Program-made: the position numbers and the translations under genes
Part shown: piece after piece, positions 9,440-18,843 of the stretch
Position numbering within the stretch: the first letter of the stretch is position 1
How the letters are laid out: the number at the start of each line of letters is the position of its first letter
The notes under the pieces: model-generated
Database searches by the model: none
What the model saw: the letters and a program-made list of their open reading frames with translations, nothing else
What the model was told of the DNA's origin: nothing
Assembly: GCA_044226365.1 (NCBI GenBank)
Contig: JBGAHE010000014.1
Span: 1-64,000, forward strand
DNA length: 64,000 nucleotides
Direction: 5' to 3'
Source of the DNA: JALHNI01 sp044226365
GTDB taxonomy: Bacteria; Acidobacteriota; Terriglobia; Bryobacterales; Bryobacteraceae

Positions 9440-9934
9440 ATGAGAGGCGTGCGCGGGGTGATTTGTCAGCTCAACATCTCAAAAGGCGGGATGCCGAAGA
9501 CGCCCATTCTGCAGGGCGAGGCGACCGCCGCAGGGTTGGCCGGCGACGTTCAACGCAATCGCCGCTATCATGGCGGGCCGGAGAAGGCGCTGCTGCTGGT
9601 CACCCAGGGGTCGCTCGACGAACTCGTCGCGCTCGGCTACCCGGTGTATCCGGGAGCGATGGGCGAGAACCTCACCGTCACTGGTCTCGATCGCCGCGAG
9701 TTGCGCTCCGGGCAGCGTTTCCGCGCCGGGGACGCCGTCATCGAGCTCACGACGCTGCGCCAGCCCTGCCGCCATCTGGACGTCTACGGGCCCGGGATCC
9801 AGCGCGCGGTGTATCAGAAAAACGGGAGTCCTGGTACGGGACCGTGGGCGATGGCCGGGTTTTACTGCCGGGTTTCTCATCCGGGATTCATCAGTACCGG
9901 CGATATAATTGAGTTAATTGACCACGCCGTCTAA
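9440..9934 (+). CDS. MOSC domain protein (YiiM-like)
   Basis: A 164-residue MOSC (molybdenum cofactor sulfurase C-terminal) domain protein. The conserved RYHGGPEKALLL segment lies near residues 38-49, followed by GENLTVTGL and the conserved cysteine in LRQPCRHLDVYG. YiiM-type members work in molybdenum-dependent detoxification of N-hydroxylated compounds; that role here is inference. I chose the ATG at 9440 because upstream in-frame sequence is antisense to surE and has no family similarity. The C-terminus overlaps the TTG start of glnE by 17 bases. Confidence 0.85.
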   Translation: MRGVRGVICQLNISKGGMPKTPILQGEATAAGLAGDVQRNRRYHGGPEKALLLVTQGSLDELVALGYPVYPGAMGENLTVTGLDRRELRSGQRFRAGDAVIELTTLRQPCRHLDVYGPGIQRAVYQKNGSPGTGPWAMAGFYCRVSHPGFISTGDIIELIDHAV

Positions 9935-12830
9935 TTCCGCCGAGGCGCTGATCCTTGGCCATTCCACCACAGGAAGCTCGCCCTCGTTGCGTTTGCGGCA
10001 GGCGTTGCCGGCTTCCGTGTTTGAACGGCTGGATAGCTTCGTCCAGGCGTCGGCCAACCCGTCCCTCGCCCTGCACAAGCTCGATCGCCTGCTGATGGAG
10101 CAGGAAGAATCCTTCCATCGTCTGGCTCACACTCCCTTCGCCTTACAGACGCTGGTGACCTTGTTCACCCAGAGCAACTTCCTCGGCGACGAAGTGCTGC
10201 GCTCCCCCGTGATGCTCGAGCAGATGCTCGCCGATGGCGACCTCGCCCGCGGCCGCACTACCGAAGACTTCGCGGACCGTCTCGAAGTCCTGCTGGCGTC
10301 ACAGCCCGGCGTCCCCATCAGTCACCATTTGGCCAATTTCCGGCGACGCGAATTGCTCCGCATCCTGCTGCGCGATGTGCAAGGCACGGCCACCCTGGGC
10401 GAGACTACCGGCGAGATCTCGGCTCTGGCCGATGCCATTCTCGACGTCGCCTACCGGCAGGTGAAGGCCGGCCTCATCATCCGGCACGGCATCCCGCGCC
10501 TCACCGACGGCACGCCCGCCGGCTTCTCCGTGATTGCCCTCGGCAAACTCGGTGGCCGTGAACTGAACTACTCGTCGGACATCGACCTCAGCTTTCTGCA
10601 CTCCGGCGCCGGCGAAACCGACGGTCCCGATCGGCTCAGTAACCAGGAGTTCTTCGCCAAGCTCGCCCGCGACCTGACGCAGTTACTGTCGGACTACACC
10701 CCGGCCGGGGTCTGCTACCGCGTCGACCTGCGCTTGCGGCCGGAAGGGCGCCACGGTGAGGTGGTCATCTCGCTCGAAGGCGCACAAGCCTACTACGGCC
10801 GCCGTGCGCGCGACTGGGAACTGCAGATGCTCATCAAAGCGCGCATCGCCGCCGGCGAGCCCGAACCCGCCCGCGCGCTCCTCGACTTCGTCGAACCCAT
10901 GATCTATCGCACCACGCTCGACTTCGCCAGCGTCGAAGCCGTGGCCGAATCGCGCGCCCGCATCGCCGAACGCAACCGCGCCCGCCAACGCACCGGGCTC
11001 GACATCAAGCTCGAACGCGGCGGCATCCGCGACATCGAGTTCCTGGTCCAGTGTCTGCAGCGCCTGCATGGCGGCCGCGAACTGTGGGTCCGCCACGGCG
11101 GCACGCTGCTGGCGCTCTCGCGCCTGCGCGACAAGGAACTGATCTCCGTGCCGGAGTACTCGGTGCTTTCCGGCGCCTACCAGTTCTTCCGCACACTCGA
11201 ACATCGCCTGCAGTTCGCCGAAGACGCGCAGACGCACACGCTCCCCACCAGCGAACGCGAACTCGACCTGCTCGCACGCCGCATGCCGCCGCCGCAGGCC
11301 GGCACCGTCTTCACCGCGAAGCTGCTGCTGGACCGTGTGGAGCAGCATCTCGCTGAAGTACAGTCACTCTACGACCGCATTATTCACGCGCAACGTCCGC
11401 GCGCCTTCGCGCAAGCGCCGACGCCCCTCAGCCGCACGCTCCCTGACCCGCTTCCCCCTCCGCCCGAAGCGCCGCCCGTTTCGCCGAACCTGCTTCATCT
11501 GCTCGATTCGGCGGCTCCGGACTTCGCCCGCACTCTTCGCCAAGGCCGGCCGCGCCGCAATCTCCTCAGCTTCGAGATCTTCCTCGAAGCCGCTGCCGCC
11601 AACCCGGATTGGCTCGGCTGGCTGAACGCCGACCCCGTCTTTGTCAGCCACCTGCTCGACCTCTTCGAGAACTCGCCGTTCCTCGGCGAACACCTCACGC
11701 GGACTCCCGCCTGGCTGGTGGACGTGCGAGATATCCGCTTCCTCGCCGCGCGCAAAGTGGCCGAAGAGTATCGCGAAACCGCCGCTGAACTGGCCACGCC
11801 CACGGACCTGCGCCAGTTCTTCCATCGCGAAATGTTCCGCCTCCAGGTGGCCAGCCTCACGCTTGCCGTGCCGGTCTTCAAGACCCTGGAGCAGACCTCG
11901 CAACTCGCTGACGCCGTCATCCGCGCCGCCTATCACATGGCCATCTGGCAGGTGGCCGGGACGCATCCGCCGTCGGACCCGTCCTACATGCCGCTCGACC
12001 AGTTGCTGGTCATCGCGCTCGGCCGGCTCGGCGTGAAAGAGTTTGACCTCGGCTCGGACGCCGATTTGGTCTTTGTCCTGCCTGACTTGGACGCCGGCGA
12101 AAGCGTCTTCTGGACCCGTGTCGCCGAGCGTTTGATCGAACTGCTTGCCTCCTACACGGGCGGCGGCAAGGTGCTTTCGGTCGACACGCGCCTGCGTCCG
12201 GATGGCGAAAGCGGACCGCTGGTGCAGTCCACTTCGGCGATCAAGGAATACTTCGAGTACCGTTCGGAAGCCTGGGAAGGCATCGCCTACATGAAGGCGC
12301 GCGCCGTCGCCGGCAATGCCGAGGACGCCATGATCTTCCTCAATGAGGTTCAGGAACTCGACTTCCGCCGTTACGGCCAAAGCGTCCGCTCCCGTGCGCT
12401 GCTCAAGCAGATGCGACTGCGCATCGAGCGCGAGCAGGGCGGCGAGAACCCGTTAAAGGCCGGCCGCGGCGGCTACTATGACATTGACTTTTCGCTGATG
12501 TACCTCCGCCTCAAGGGTGCGGGAATTTTCTTCAAAACCTTGAATACGCCCGAACGAATCGATATCGTCGAAAAGATGGGCCACCTGGAACGCGCCGACG
12601 CCCGGTTCCTGCTCGACGCCGCCACCCTCTATCGCGCCGTCGACCATGGCTTGCGCCTGCTCGACGGTCAGGCGGCCGGTAGCCTTCCCACCGCGCCCAT
12701 CGCAGGTCAACAACTCGCTATCATGGTTGCGCGCTGGACGCCGGATCATCTCCACGACCAGCCGTTGGCTGTGGAACTGACTCAAATCGAATCGCGGACT
12801 CGGGACTACTTTGACCGTCTTTTTGGTTAG
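9918..12830 (+). CDS. glnE: Bifunctional glutamine synthetase adenylyltransferase/deadenylase
   Basis: GlnE adds or removes AMP on glutamine synthetase to tune nitrogen assimilation. The 970-residue length fits the family (about 950). Two nucleotidyltransferase domains are visible: SSDID at residues 219-223 (deadenylylating half) and GSDAD at 712-716 (adenylylating half), each followed by hydrophobic beta strands. A proline-rich linker near residues 515-530 separates the halves. The start is probably TTG, overlapping the MOSC gene by 17 bases; no better start lies nearby. Its own end overlaps the next gene by 20 bases. No glnB or glnA is present in the window, so its regulators are elsewhere. 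Confidence 0.95.
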   Translation: MTTPSNSAEALILGHSTTGSSPSLRLRQALPASVFERLDSFVQASANPSLALHKLDRLLMEQEESFHRLAHTPFALQTLVTLFTQSNFLGDEVLRSPVMLEQMLADGDLARGRTTEDFADRLEVLLASQPGVPISHHLANFRRRELLRILLRDVQGTATLGETTGEISALADAILDVAYRQVKAGLIIRHGIPRLTDGTPAGFSVIALGKLGGRELNYSSDIDLSFLHSGAGETDGPDRLSNQEFFAKLARDLTQLLSDYTPAGVCYRVDLRLRPEGRHGEVVISLEGAQAYYGRRARDWELQMLIKARIAAGEPEPARALLDFVEPMIYRTTLDFASVEAVAESRARIAERNRARQRTGLDIKLERGGIRDIEFLVQCLQRLHGGRELWVRHGGTLLALSRLRDKELISVPEYSVLSGAYQFFRTLEHRLQFAEDAQTHTLPTSERELDLLARRMPPPQAGTVFTAKLLLDRVEQHLAEVQSLYDRIIHAQRPRAFAQAPTPLSRTLPDPLPPPPEAPPVSPNLLHLLDSAAPDFARTLRQGRPRRNLLSFEIFLEAAAANPDWLGWLNADPVFVSHLLDLFENSPFLGEHLTRTPAWLVDVRDIRFLAARKVAEEYRETAAELATPTDLRQFFHREMFRLQVASLTLAVPVFKTLEQTSQLADAVIRAAYHMAIWQVAGTHPPSDPSYMPLDQLLVIALGRLGVKEFDLGSDADLVFVLPDLDAGESVFWTRVAERLIELLASYTGGGKVLSVDTRLRPDGESGPLVQSTSAIKEYFEYRSEAWEGIAYMKARAVAGNAEDAMIFLNEVQELDFRRYGQSVRSRALLKQMRLRIEREQGGENPLKAGRGGYYDIDFSLMYLRLKGAGIFFKTLNTPERIDIVEKMGHLERADARFLLDAATLYRAVDHGLRLLDGQAAGSLPTAPIAGQQLAIMVARWTPDHLHDQPLAVELTQIESRTRDYFDRLFG

Positions 12831-13671
12831 CCTCTTTCTGTTGCTGACGATTCCGTTAGCCTGGAGCCAATCTTCGGCGCGGATCTCGGGCCCGCGCACG
12901 AATCCAATTGTTAAATCCGCTCTCAGCCGCATGTACAACGTCGACTTCGCCGGCGCCAATCGCATCCTCGACGGCTACGTCCACGAAAATCCCACTGACC
13001 CGATGGGCCACACCTTTCGCGCCTCCTCGGATCTTTTCTTCGAGCTCGACCGCCTGAAAGTCCTCGAAGGTGAGTTCTTCGCCGACGATAAGCGCATCGC
13101 CGACAAGCGCGGTCTGAAACCGGATCCGAACTTGCGCAACTCCTTCTTCGCCGCCATGGATCGCGCCAAACAGGCCGCCAATCAGCGCCTCAAGCAGAAC
13201 CCCACCGATTCGGACGCCCTCTTCGCTCTCGCCATCAACTCCGGCATGGCCATGGACTACACGGCACTCATCGAGAAGCGCCAAATCTCGAGCCTTACCA
13301 TGGCCAAGGAAGCGCAGCGTCTGGCGCTGCAGGTCCTCAAAGTCGATCCCGGCTACACCGATGCCTACCTCACCACTGGCAGCACCGAGTACCTGCTGGG
13401 CAGCTTACCGTTCTTCGTGAAATGGTTCGTCAAGTTCGACGATGCCCAGGGGGACAAACTGCTCGCCGTCAAGAAACTGGAACGCGTCGTCGATGGTGGC
13501 CGGTACCTCGGTCCCTTTGCCAAGATTCTTTTGAGCCTCATTCATCTCCGCGAGAAGCGGCTGCCGCAAACCGTTCGCCTGCTCGATGAACTCACCCGCG
13601 AGTTCCCCGAAAATCCTCTCTTCAAGAAAGAACTGGTGCGCGTCAAGCAACTCCACGCTGAAGGAAAGTAA
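12811..13671 (+). CDS. Secreted TPR-like protein, paralogue 1
   Basis: A 286-residue protein starting with TTG inside the end of glnE. The N-terminus is a hydrophobic signal peptide (LVSLFLLLTIPLAWSQS). The mature part is all-helical and repeat-like, with the motif YNVDFAGANRILDGYVHENP near residue 45 and a later segment TGSTEYLLGSLPFFVKWF. The following gene has the same order of motifs, so the two are tandem paralogues. I do not recognise a catalytic motif; a periplasmic TPR-type protein is the best description. Confidence 0.7.
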   Translation: MTVFLVSLFLLLTIPLAWSQSSARISGPRTNPIVKSALSRMYNVDFAGANRILDGYVHENPTDPMGHTFRASSDLFFELDRLKVLEGEFFADDKRIADKRGLKPDPNLRNSFFAAMDRAKQAANQRLKQNPTDSDALFALAINSGMAMDYTALIEKRQISSLTMAKEAQRLALQVLKVDPGYTDAYLTTGSTEYLLGSLPFFVKWFVKFDDAQGDKLLAVKKLERVVDGGRYLGPFAKILLSLIHLREKRLPQTVRLLDELTREFPENPLFKKELVRVKQLHAEGK

Positions 13672-13684
13672 ACCGCAACCCCTC

Positions 13685-14476
13685 ATGCTGTACCGTCTGT
13701 TTCCGGCTGCCTGCGTCCTGGCAACCGTCTTCCTCCCCGCGGCGTTCTCCGCCTCACCGGTCGATGCCGCCTTCGAGCGCATCTACAGCTTCGATTTCGC
13801 CGCCGCGCGCGAACTGGCCGAAGCGTCGATTCATCAGGATCCTGACGATCCGCTGGCCCACACCGCGCTCGCCGGCACCGAACTGTTCGGTGAACTCGCC
13901 CGTCTCAAACTGCTCAGCACCGAGATCGGCGGCGGCAAAATGCAAGGCCGCCCGGATCCCGCCGTGTGGACCCGTCTCCAGGACGCTGCGCAAAAGACCA
14001 CTCGCCGCGCCCAGGCTCGCCTCGCGCGCGACCCGCACGATGGCCGCGCTCTGCTCTCGCTCATGATCATCCACGGCATGGAGCGCGACTATCTGGCGCT
14101 CGTCGAAAAGAGCTATCGCCAAAGCTGGACTTCCGCCAAGCTCGCCCAGCAATACGCCCTGGAACTCACCCGACGCCACCCCCAACTCGCCGACGCTTGG
14201 TTCACCATCGGCTTCAACGACTACCTGGTCTCCAGCGTGCCGTTCTTCCTCAAGCCCTTCATGCGCATGGAAGCGGCCGAAGGCAATCGCGACGCGGCCA
14301 TCGCCAACTTGCGCAAGGCGGCCCTGGGTGGCAACTACCTGAAGGGGTTCGCCCAGTTGATTCTCACGCAGGTCTACCGGCAATCGCGACGCTCCGCCGA
14401 ATCGCAGGAGATGCTGCGTCGCCTGGCCGCCGACTATCCGGACAACCCGCTCTCGCAGCGCCCACCCGCCGAATAG
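13685..14476 (+). CDS. Secreted TPR-like protein, paralogue 2
   Basis: A 263-residue secreted protein. I chose the ATG at 13685, 13 bases after the previous stop, because it opens a signal peptide (MLYRLFPAACVLATVFLPAAFSA). The mature sequence repeats the motif order of the upstream paralogue: YSFDFAAARELAEASIHQDP, then TIGFNDYLVSSVPFFLKPFM, then a GGNYLKGFAQLILTQVY segment. Both probably bind something through helical TPR-like repeats in the periplasm. The gene stops two bases before the stop of the convergent marR-type gene. Confidence 0.7.
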   Translation: MLYRLFPAACVLATVFLPAAFSASPVDAAFERIYSFDFAAARELAEASIHQDPDDPLAHTALAGTELFGELARLKLLSTEIGGGKMQGRPDPAVWTRLQDAAQKTTRRAQARLARDPHDGRALLSLMIIHGMERDYLALVEKSYRQSWTSAKLAQQYALELTRRHPQLADAWFTIGFNDYLVSSVPFFLKPFMRMEAAEGNRDAAIANLRKAALGGNYLKGFAQLILTQVYRQSRRSAESQEMLRRLAADYPDNPLSQRPPAE

Positions 14477-14477
14477 T

Positions 14478-14918
14478 TCATTCGCCGGAAAGCGCCTCCA
14501 GGCGACGGACCACGGTCATCGCCTGACGTACTTCGCGCGCCCCGATCTCGGTTTCTACCTTCGTCTCGAGCGCGTTGAAGTGCTTCATCAGCCGCATCGC
14601 CGCGCGCCGGCCTTCCGGCCGAATCAGGATGCGCAGCACGCGCGCGTCCTCGGCATCCACCTGCCGTTTCACCAGTCCTCGCGCTTCGAGCGCGCTCAAA
14701 CTATGGCTGATGTTCCCGCGCGTGGTGGAGAAGCTCGCAGCCAGTTGCGACGGGCTCACCAGACCGTCCGCCTCAAAGAACACCGCTACCAGCAGCAGGC
14801 CCGGGAAGAAGCTCAGTCCCTCCTCGCGCAGGGTCCGGTTGAGGTTGGCCTCCATCTGCCGCGCCGCCTTCACCACCGCAAAGACCGGACTTTCCACCAG
14901 GAATTTATCGATTTTCAT
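14478..14918 (-). CDS. MarR-family transcriptional regulator
   Basis: A winged-helix regulator of about 146 residues. The DNA-binding region is ADGLVSPSQLAASFSTTRGNISHSLSALEARGLVKR with the wing DAEDARVLRI. MarR proteins bind as dimers, often autoregulate, and release DNA on binding small molecules. The start could be the ATG at 14918 or a TTG at 14930. It is divergent from a small TonB receptor gene, and a TTGA-N5-TCAA-type inverted repeat covers its start, so it may control both genes. Confidence 0.9.
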   Translation of the reverse strand: MKIDKFLVESPVFAVVKAARQMEANLNRTLREEGLSFFPGLLLVAVFFEADGLVSPSQLAASFSTTRGNISHSLSALEARGLVKRQVDAEDARVLRILIRPEGRRAAMRLMKHFNALETKVETEIGAREVRQAMTVVRRLEALSGE

Positions 14919-14931
14919 TGAGTCATTCAAT
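14917..14931. promoter_or_regulatory. Candidate MarR operator, ATTGA-N5-TCAAT
   Basis: A perfect 5-bp inverted repeat with a 5-base spacer (attga gtcat tcaat). It covers the start codon of the MarR gene and lies 65 bases upstream of the chosen ATG of the divergent TonB receptor. The TTGA/TCAA arms resemble MarR boxes. Binding is inference. Confidence 0.45.
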
Positions 14932-14995
14932 TATTTCATGTCGGACTAAAGCCTGGTTGCCGCTCCCGCTCCCGCAATGGGACCATCGCCTTCAG

Positions 14996-16720
14996 ATGGT
15001 CTCGCTGATCCTGCTCGCCCTCGCCCAGGAGGTCGTGGTGACGGGCAACTACGTCCCCCTCCCTTTAGAAGAAGCCGAACGCAACGTCCGCGCGATTGCC
15101 GTGGAGCCGCTCCGTCTCACCTCCAACACCATTGCCGACCTGATCAAGCTTGACCCGTCAGTCGACCTGCGCCAGCGCGCCGGCAACGCCGTTCAGGGCG
15201 ACCTCGCCATCCGCGGCGCCACCTTCGGCCAGTCACTCGTGCTGCTGAACGGCCTGCGCCTCAACGACGCGCAAAGCGGCCACCATAACTTCGACCTGCC
15301 CTTGCCACTCGAGTCTCTCGCCCAGGTCGAAGTGCTGAAAGGCTCCGGCTCCACCCTTTACGGCTCGGACGCCGTCGGCGGCGTCGTCAATTTCATTCCC
15401 GCCACGCCCGAAGCCACCGAGGTGCGCCTGCGTGCAGCCGCCGGCAACTTCGGCGTCAATCAGGAACGCGCGCTCATCAACCTGCGGCCCGATCGCTTCT
15501 CGCAGCAGGTCGCCGCCTCGCGCGACTTCTCCACCGGCTTCCAGCCCGGCCGCGACTATCGCAATCTCTCGCTCGCCAGCATCTCGCGTTTGGCCGGCAC
15601 CACCATCACGCTCGCCCACAACGACCGGCCCTTCGGTGCCGACCAGTTCTACGGCAACGCCAATTCCTGGGAGCGCACCAAAACCTGGTTCGCCGCCGCC
15701 CAGCAGAACTTCGGCGAGAACACCCAAGCCGCCTTCTCTTACCGCCGCCATACCGACCTGTTCGTCTTTCAGCGCTACCTGAGTCCGAATAGCGCCAATC
15801 GGCACGCCGTCGAGAGCTTCCAAGGGCTCATCCGCCATGCCGACAATCTCGCGCCGAACGTCCGTCTGCATTATGGCGGCGAAGGTTTCGGCGACACCAT
15901 CGACAGCAATAATCTGGGACGTCATTCGCGCGCCCGGGCCGCGGGCTATGCCGCGCTCGACGTTCGCGCCCTGCGCCGCTTCTCGTTCACTGCCGGCCTC
16001 CGCGATGAGCTCTGGGGCAGTGGCAATCATGAGTTCGTTCCCAGCATCGCCGGTGGTTACTGGCTCGCGGAGCGGATCAAGCTGCGCGCCAGTGCCAGCC
16101 GCGCCTTTCGCCTGCCTACCTACACCGAACTCTTCTACAGCGATCCCTTCACGCGCGGCACGCCCACCTTGCGCCCGGAGCGCGCCTGGAGCTTTGAAGG
16201 CGGCCTCGATTGGATTCCGGCTGACGCCTGGCGCGCCGAGTTCACCGTCTTCCAGCGCCGGGAGCGCAACGGCATCGACTTCATTCGCCGCGACGCCACG
16301 GAACCCTGGCGCGCCGCCAATCTGGCCCGGCTCGAGTTCACTGGCGTGGAAGCTCTGCTGCGCGCCAAAGTCCGCCGGCAGCACGAGCTCACGCTGGCCT
16401 ATACGGGCCTGCATGGCGCACGCGACGCGCTCGCTGGCTTCGAATCGCGTTATGTCTTCAACTACGCGCAGCATCAGGCCGTGGCCGGCTGGCAGGCTTC
16501 CTGGAAGCAACTCGCCTTTCGTACGCGGCTGGGCGCGCTTGAACGTCTGGGCCGTGATCCGTACGCCGTCTGGGATGTCTACTTTGCGCGCACGGCCGGG
16601 CGCCTGCGTCCGTTCGTCCAATTCACCAACCTGACGTCCGCTCGCTATCAGGAGATCCCTGGAGTGAACATGCCGGGCCGCGCCGCCGTCGGCGGGCTCG
16701 AGTGGATCGTTTACCGGTAA
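14996..16720 (+). CDS. TonB-dependent outer membrane receptor (small type)
   Basis: A 574-residue outer-membrane receptor for energised uptake through TonB. I chose the ATG at 14996 because it opens a short signal peptide (MVSLILLALA) directly followed by QEVVVTG, a TonB-box-like start. The plug domain contains DLAIRGATFGQSLVLLNGLRLND, the conserved VLKGSGSTLYGSDAVGGVVNF segment, and the rest is an amphipathic beta-barrel. It resembles BtuB or siderophore receptors in size and lacks the carboxypeptidase-like domain of the other three receptors here. The substrate is unknown. Its end overlaps the convergent ROK kinase gene by 10 bases. Confidence 0.88.
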   Translation: MVSLILLALAQEVVVTGNYVPLPLEEAERNVRAIAVEPLRLTSNTIADLIKLDPSVDLRQRAGNAVQGDLAIRGATFGQSLVLLNGLRLNDAQSGHHNFDLPLPLESLAQVEVLKGSGSTLYGSDAVGGVVNFIPATPEATEVRLRAAAGNFGVNQERALINLRPDRFSQQVAASRDFSTGFQPGRDYRNLSLASISRLAGTTITLAHNDRPFGADQFYGNANSWERTKTWFAAAQQNFGENTQAAFSYRRHTDLFVFQRYLSPNSANRHAVESFQGLIRHADNLAPNVRLHYGGEGFGDTIDSNNLGRHSRARAAGYAALDVRALRRFSFTAGLRDELWGSGNHEFVPSIAGGYWLAERIKLRASASRAFRLPTYTELFYSDPFTRGTPTLRPERAWSFEGGLDWIPADAWRAEFTVFQRRERNGIDFIRRDATEPWRAANLARLEFTGVEALLRAKVRRQHELTLAYTGLHGARDALAGFESRYVFNYAQHQAVAGWQASWKQLAFRTRLGALERLGRDPYAVWDVYFARTAGRLRPFVQFTNLTSARYQEIPGVNMPGRAAVGGLEWIVYR

Positions 16721-17505
16721 CTCGCGAGCGCCAGGGCGCCAATTACGCCGGCCCGGTCGCCTAACTCCGGCGCCGTGATCGCCGGCAATGGCGCATACCC
16801 CGCATTCAATTCGCGCATGCGTTTGGCGATCTTCGTCCGTAGTTTCGGCGTCTTCATCACGCCCCCGCCCAGGATGATGCGCAGTGGCGAATACGAGTAA
16901 CTCAACGCGAGCAAACCCATCGCCAGATACTCCGCCGCGTACTCATGCTCGTTCGTCTTGCGCCGCGCCGCAATCGCCACACCGCTGGCCATTCCTTCGA
17001 GACAATCCGCGTGCGACGGACAAAGCCCCGGAAACGTATCGCCCGGCGCCCGGCGCAAGAGTAAGTGGCCCATTTCCGGATGCATCTTGCCATGCAGCAG
17101 GCGGCCGTTCACCACCCCGCCGCCGCCGATGCCCGTCCCCACAGTGAGGTAGAGGAACGGATCGGGCGCGCCGCCGAACCGGTACTCGCCCCAGGCCGCT
17201 CCGTTCACGTCCGTGTCGATCACCGCGGGAGCGCCCAGGCCGTCTTCCACCGCCTGACGCAACGGAAACCCGCGCCATTCCAGCTTCGGCGTCGTCCGGC
17301 GGATGCGACCCGCCTCCAGATCCACTGGCCCGAACGACGCAATCCCCACACCCTCGAGCCGATACGGCTTGAAAAATGCCAGCACTTCCTGCATCGTTTC
17401 GCGCGGCGTCCCGGTGCGGATCGGCTCCCCCACCACCAAGTCATCCGGCCCCGTACCCACGGCACAAATAAATTTGGTGCCGCCGGCTTCAATCGCCCCG
17501 AACAT
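16711..17505 (-). CDS. ROK-family sugar kinase (fructokinase-like)
   Basis: A 264-residue ROK kinase that phosphorylates a hexose with ATP in the cytoplasm. The N-terminal phosphate-binding motif is GAIEAGGTKF, the central motif is DVNGAAWGEYRFG, the nucleotide-binding TVGTGIGGGGVV is present, and the zinc-site region EMGHLLLRR...CPSHADCLEGMASG is of the bacterial fructokinase (GmuE/ScrK-like) type. It is the third gene of an operon with the DUF1080 and ceramidase-like genes and starts directly at the stop of the latter. The sugar is probably fructose, mannose or glucose; exact specificity is not readable. Confidence 0.88.
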   Translation of the reverse strand: MFGAIEAGGTKFICAVGTGPDDLVVGEPIRTGTPRETMQEVLAFFKPYRLEGVGIASFGPVDLEAGRIRRTTPKLEWRGFPLRQAVEDGLGAPAVIDTDVNGAAWGEYRFGGAPDPFLYLTVGTGIGGGGVVNGRLLHGKMHPEMGHLLLRRAPGDTFPGLCPSHADCLEGMASGVAIAARRKTNEHEYAAEYLAMGLLALSYSYSPLRIILGGGVMKTPKLRTKIAKRMRELNAGYAPLPAITAPELGDRAGVIGALALASYR

Positions 17506-18843
17506 CTACGGTTTCACACCAACCCGGCCCAACGTCCGACGGATGCTCGCGAGTAACATGTCTTCCATCTCCGGCGCGAACGGACCCGGCATGCCGTAAT
17601 AAATCATGCTCTCAGAAGCCTCATATCCGCCTTCCTGCAAAATCCGGCGATTCGGGATGTAACACATCACATCGTTCGAGTAACCCGCCACCACGATGCG
17701 CTCCTTGGGAAAGGCCGCCTTCGTCTTGAGCACATAGTCGACCACTAACTCGCCGCCCAGCGGCACGTAAGTCACCGTCTTGCCCAAGCGGACCGCCTGC
17801 ACCGGATAAGCCACCTTGCGCACCGGTGTGCCCCGGTCATACGACTTCAGCACATCACGCGCGCGGCGCACCTTGTACTTATTCGGGTCATTCAGTTCCT
17901 TCTCGAAGTCCTCCCGCGCATGCGCCACCAGCGGCAGTTCCACCATCTGGAACGCGACGCGCAGGTCGCCTTCCACCGGCACGCCCGGCTTCGCCATCGC
18001 GTCTTCGGTCGCCTTGAACAGCGCCTGGCCGTGCTGGACGGCCAACTCGTTCTTCGAGCGCGGCATCGGGTTCTGATCGCCGCCGCCCAGCATCAGGAAC
18101 ATGCCCACCGAGCCCGGATGCGCCCGTTCGAACTCCGCCTGTGCAAAGCCCGCATAGTCGCCGGCGATCTTGTAGAACTCGGCGGTCAGCGTCGTGTTGT
18201 GGCAGGAATAGCCGAACATGGCGCCGATCAGTTTGCCGTTCAGGTCGGTCACCTTCAGCACCGGCACGCTATGATCGATCGGCCCCGTCGGATTGTGCCC
18301 GATCGTCACGCCCTTAGGCGAAATCTGCCGCCGGTTCACCGCGAACGTCGCCTGGCCTTCGTGATAGGTGATCTTCGCCGGAGCGAGCCGCCCAAGCGAC
18401 ATGCCGATGATGCTGACCATGGTCTCCACCACCTTCTGCCCGTAGCGATCGATCCGCGCCCATTCCTCGGCCGGCAGATCGTACATCGTCTCGAGGTTCG
18501 GACGCACCACCGGGCCACTATGCGTATGCGACGAGTTGAACACGATCTGCGCGCGGTCCAGGCCATACTGCTTGGCCGCTTGGGCCGCCACCGCGTCAGT
18601 CATGCGGCGCGGAAAGCCGATCAGGTCGCTGGTGATGAACACGACCTTGTGACCCTTCGGGTCCTCCAGCGCCAGCGCCTTCACCCAAATGTCCTGCAGC
18701 ACTCCGTCGGAAGGATGCGTACGCGCCGCATAGCCCGACATCCAGATCGGTCCGTCGGGAGTGATGTTGCCGGGCGCCATCCCGGCCTTCCACTCCGCCG
18801 CCGACAGCGCGGAAACCAGCAAGCAGAACCCGAGATACTTCAT
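17506..18843 (-). CDS. Neutral/alkaline ceramidase N-terminal domain protein
   Basis: A 445-residue secreted protein with an N-terminal signal peptide (MKYLGFCLLVSALSAA). It matches the catalytic-domain family of neutral ceramidases: the opening AGMAPGNITPDGPIWMSGYAAR, then ITSDLIGFP, and NSSHTHSGP at residues 103-111, whose histidines are expected zinc ligands. It lacks the extra C-terminal domain of full neutral ceramidases (about 650 residues or more), so the substrate may not be ceramide. The ATG overlaps the stop of the upstream DUF1080 gene by four bases (ATGA), which implies coupled translation. Confidence 0.82.
   Translation of the reverse strand: MKYLGFCLLVSALSAAEWKAGMAPGNITPDGPIWMSGYAARTHPSDGVLQDIWVKALALEDPKGHKVVFITSDLIGFPRRMTDAVAAQAAKQYGLDRAQIVFNSSHTHSGPVVRPNLETMYDLPAEEWARIDRYGQKVVETMVSIIGMSLGRLAPAKITYHEGQATFAVNRRQISPKGVTIGHNPTGPIDHSVPVLKVTDLNGKLIGAMFGYSCHNTTLTAEFYKIAGDYAGFAQAEFERAHPGSVGMFLMLGGGDQNPMPRSKNELAVQHGQALFKATEDAMAKPGVPVEGDLRVAFQMVELPLVAHAREDFEKELNDPNKYKVRRARDVLKSYDRGTPVRKVAYPVQAVRLGKTVTYVPLGGELVVDYVLKTKAAFPKERIVVAGYSNDVMCYIPNRRILQEGGYEASESMIYYGMPGPFAPEMEDMLLASIRRTLGRVGVKP

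Noticed and set aside
15233..16621. 462-codon open frame antisense to the small TonB receptor
   Set aside because: Translation is compositionally biased and featureless; the plus-strand frame has clear plug and barrel motifs.
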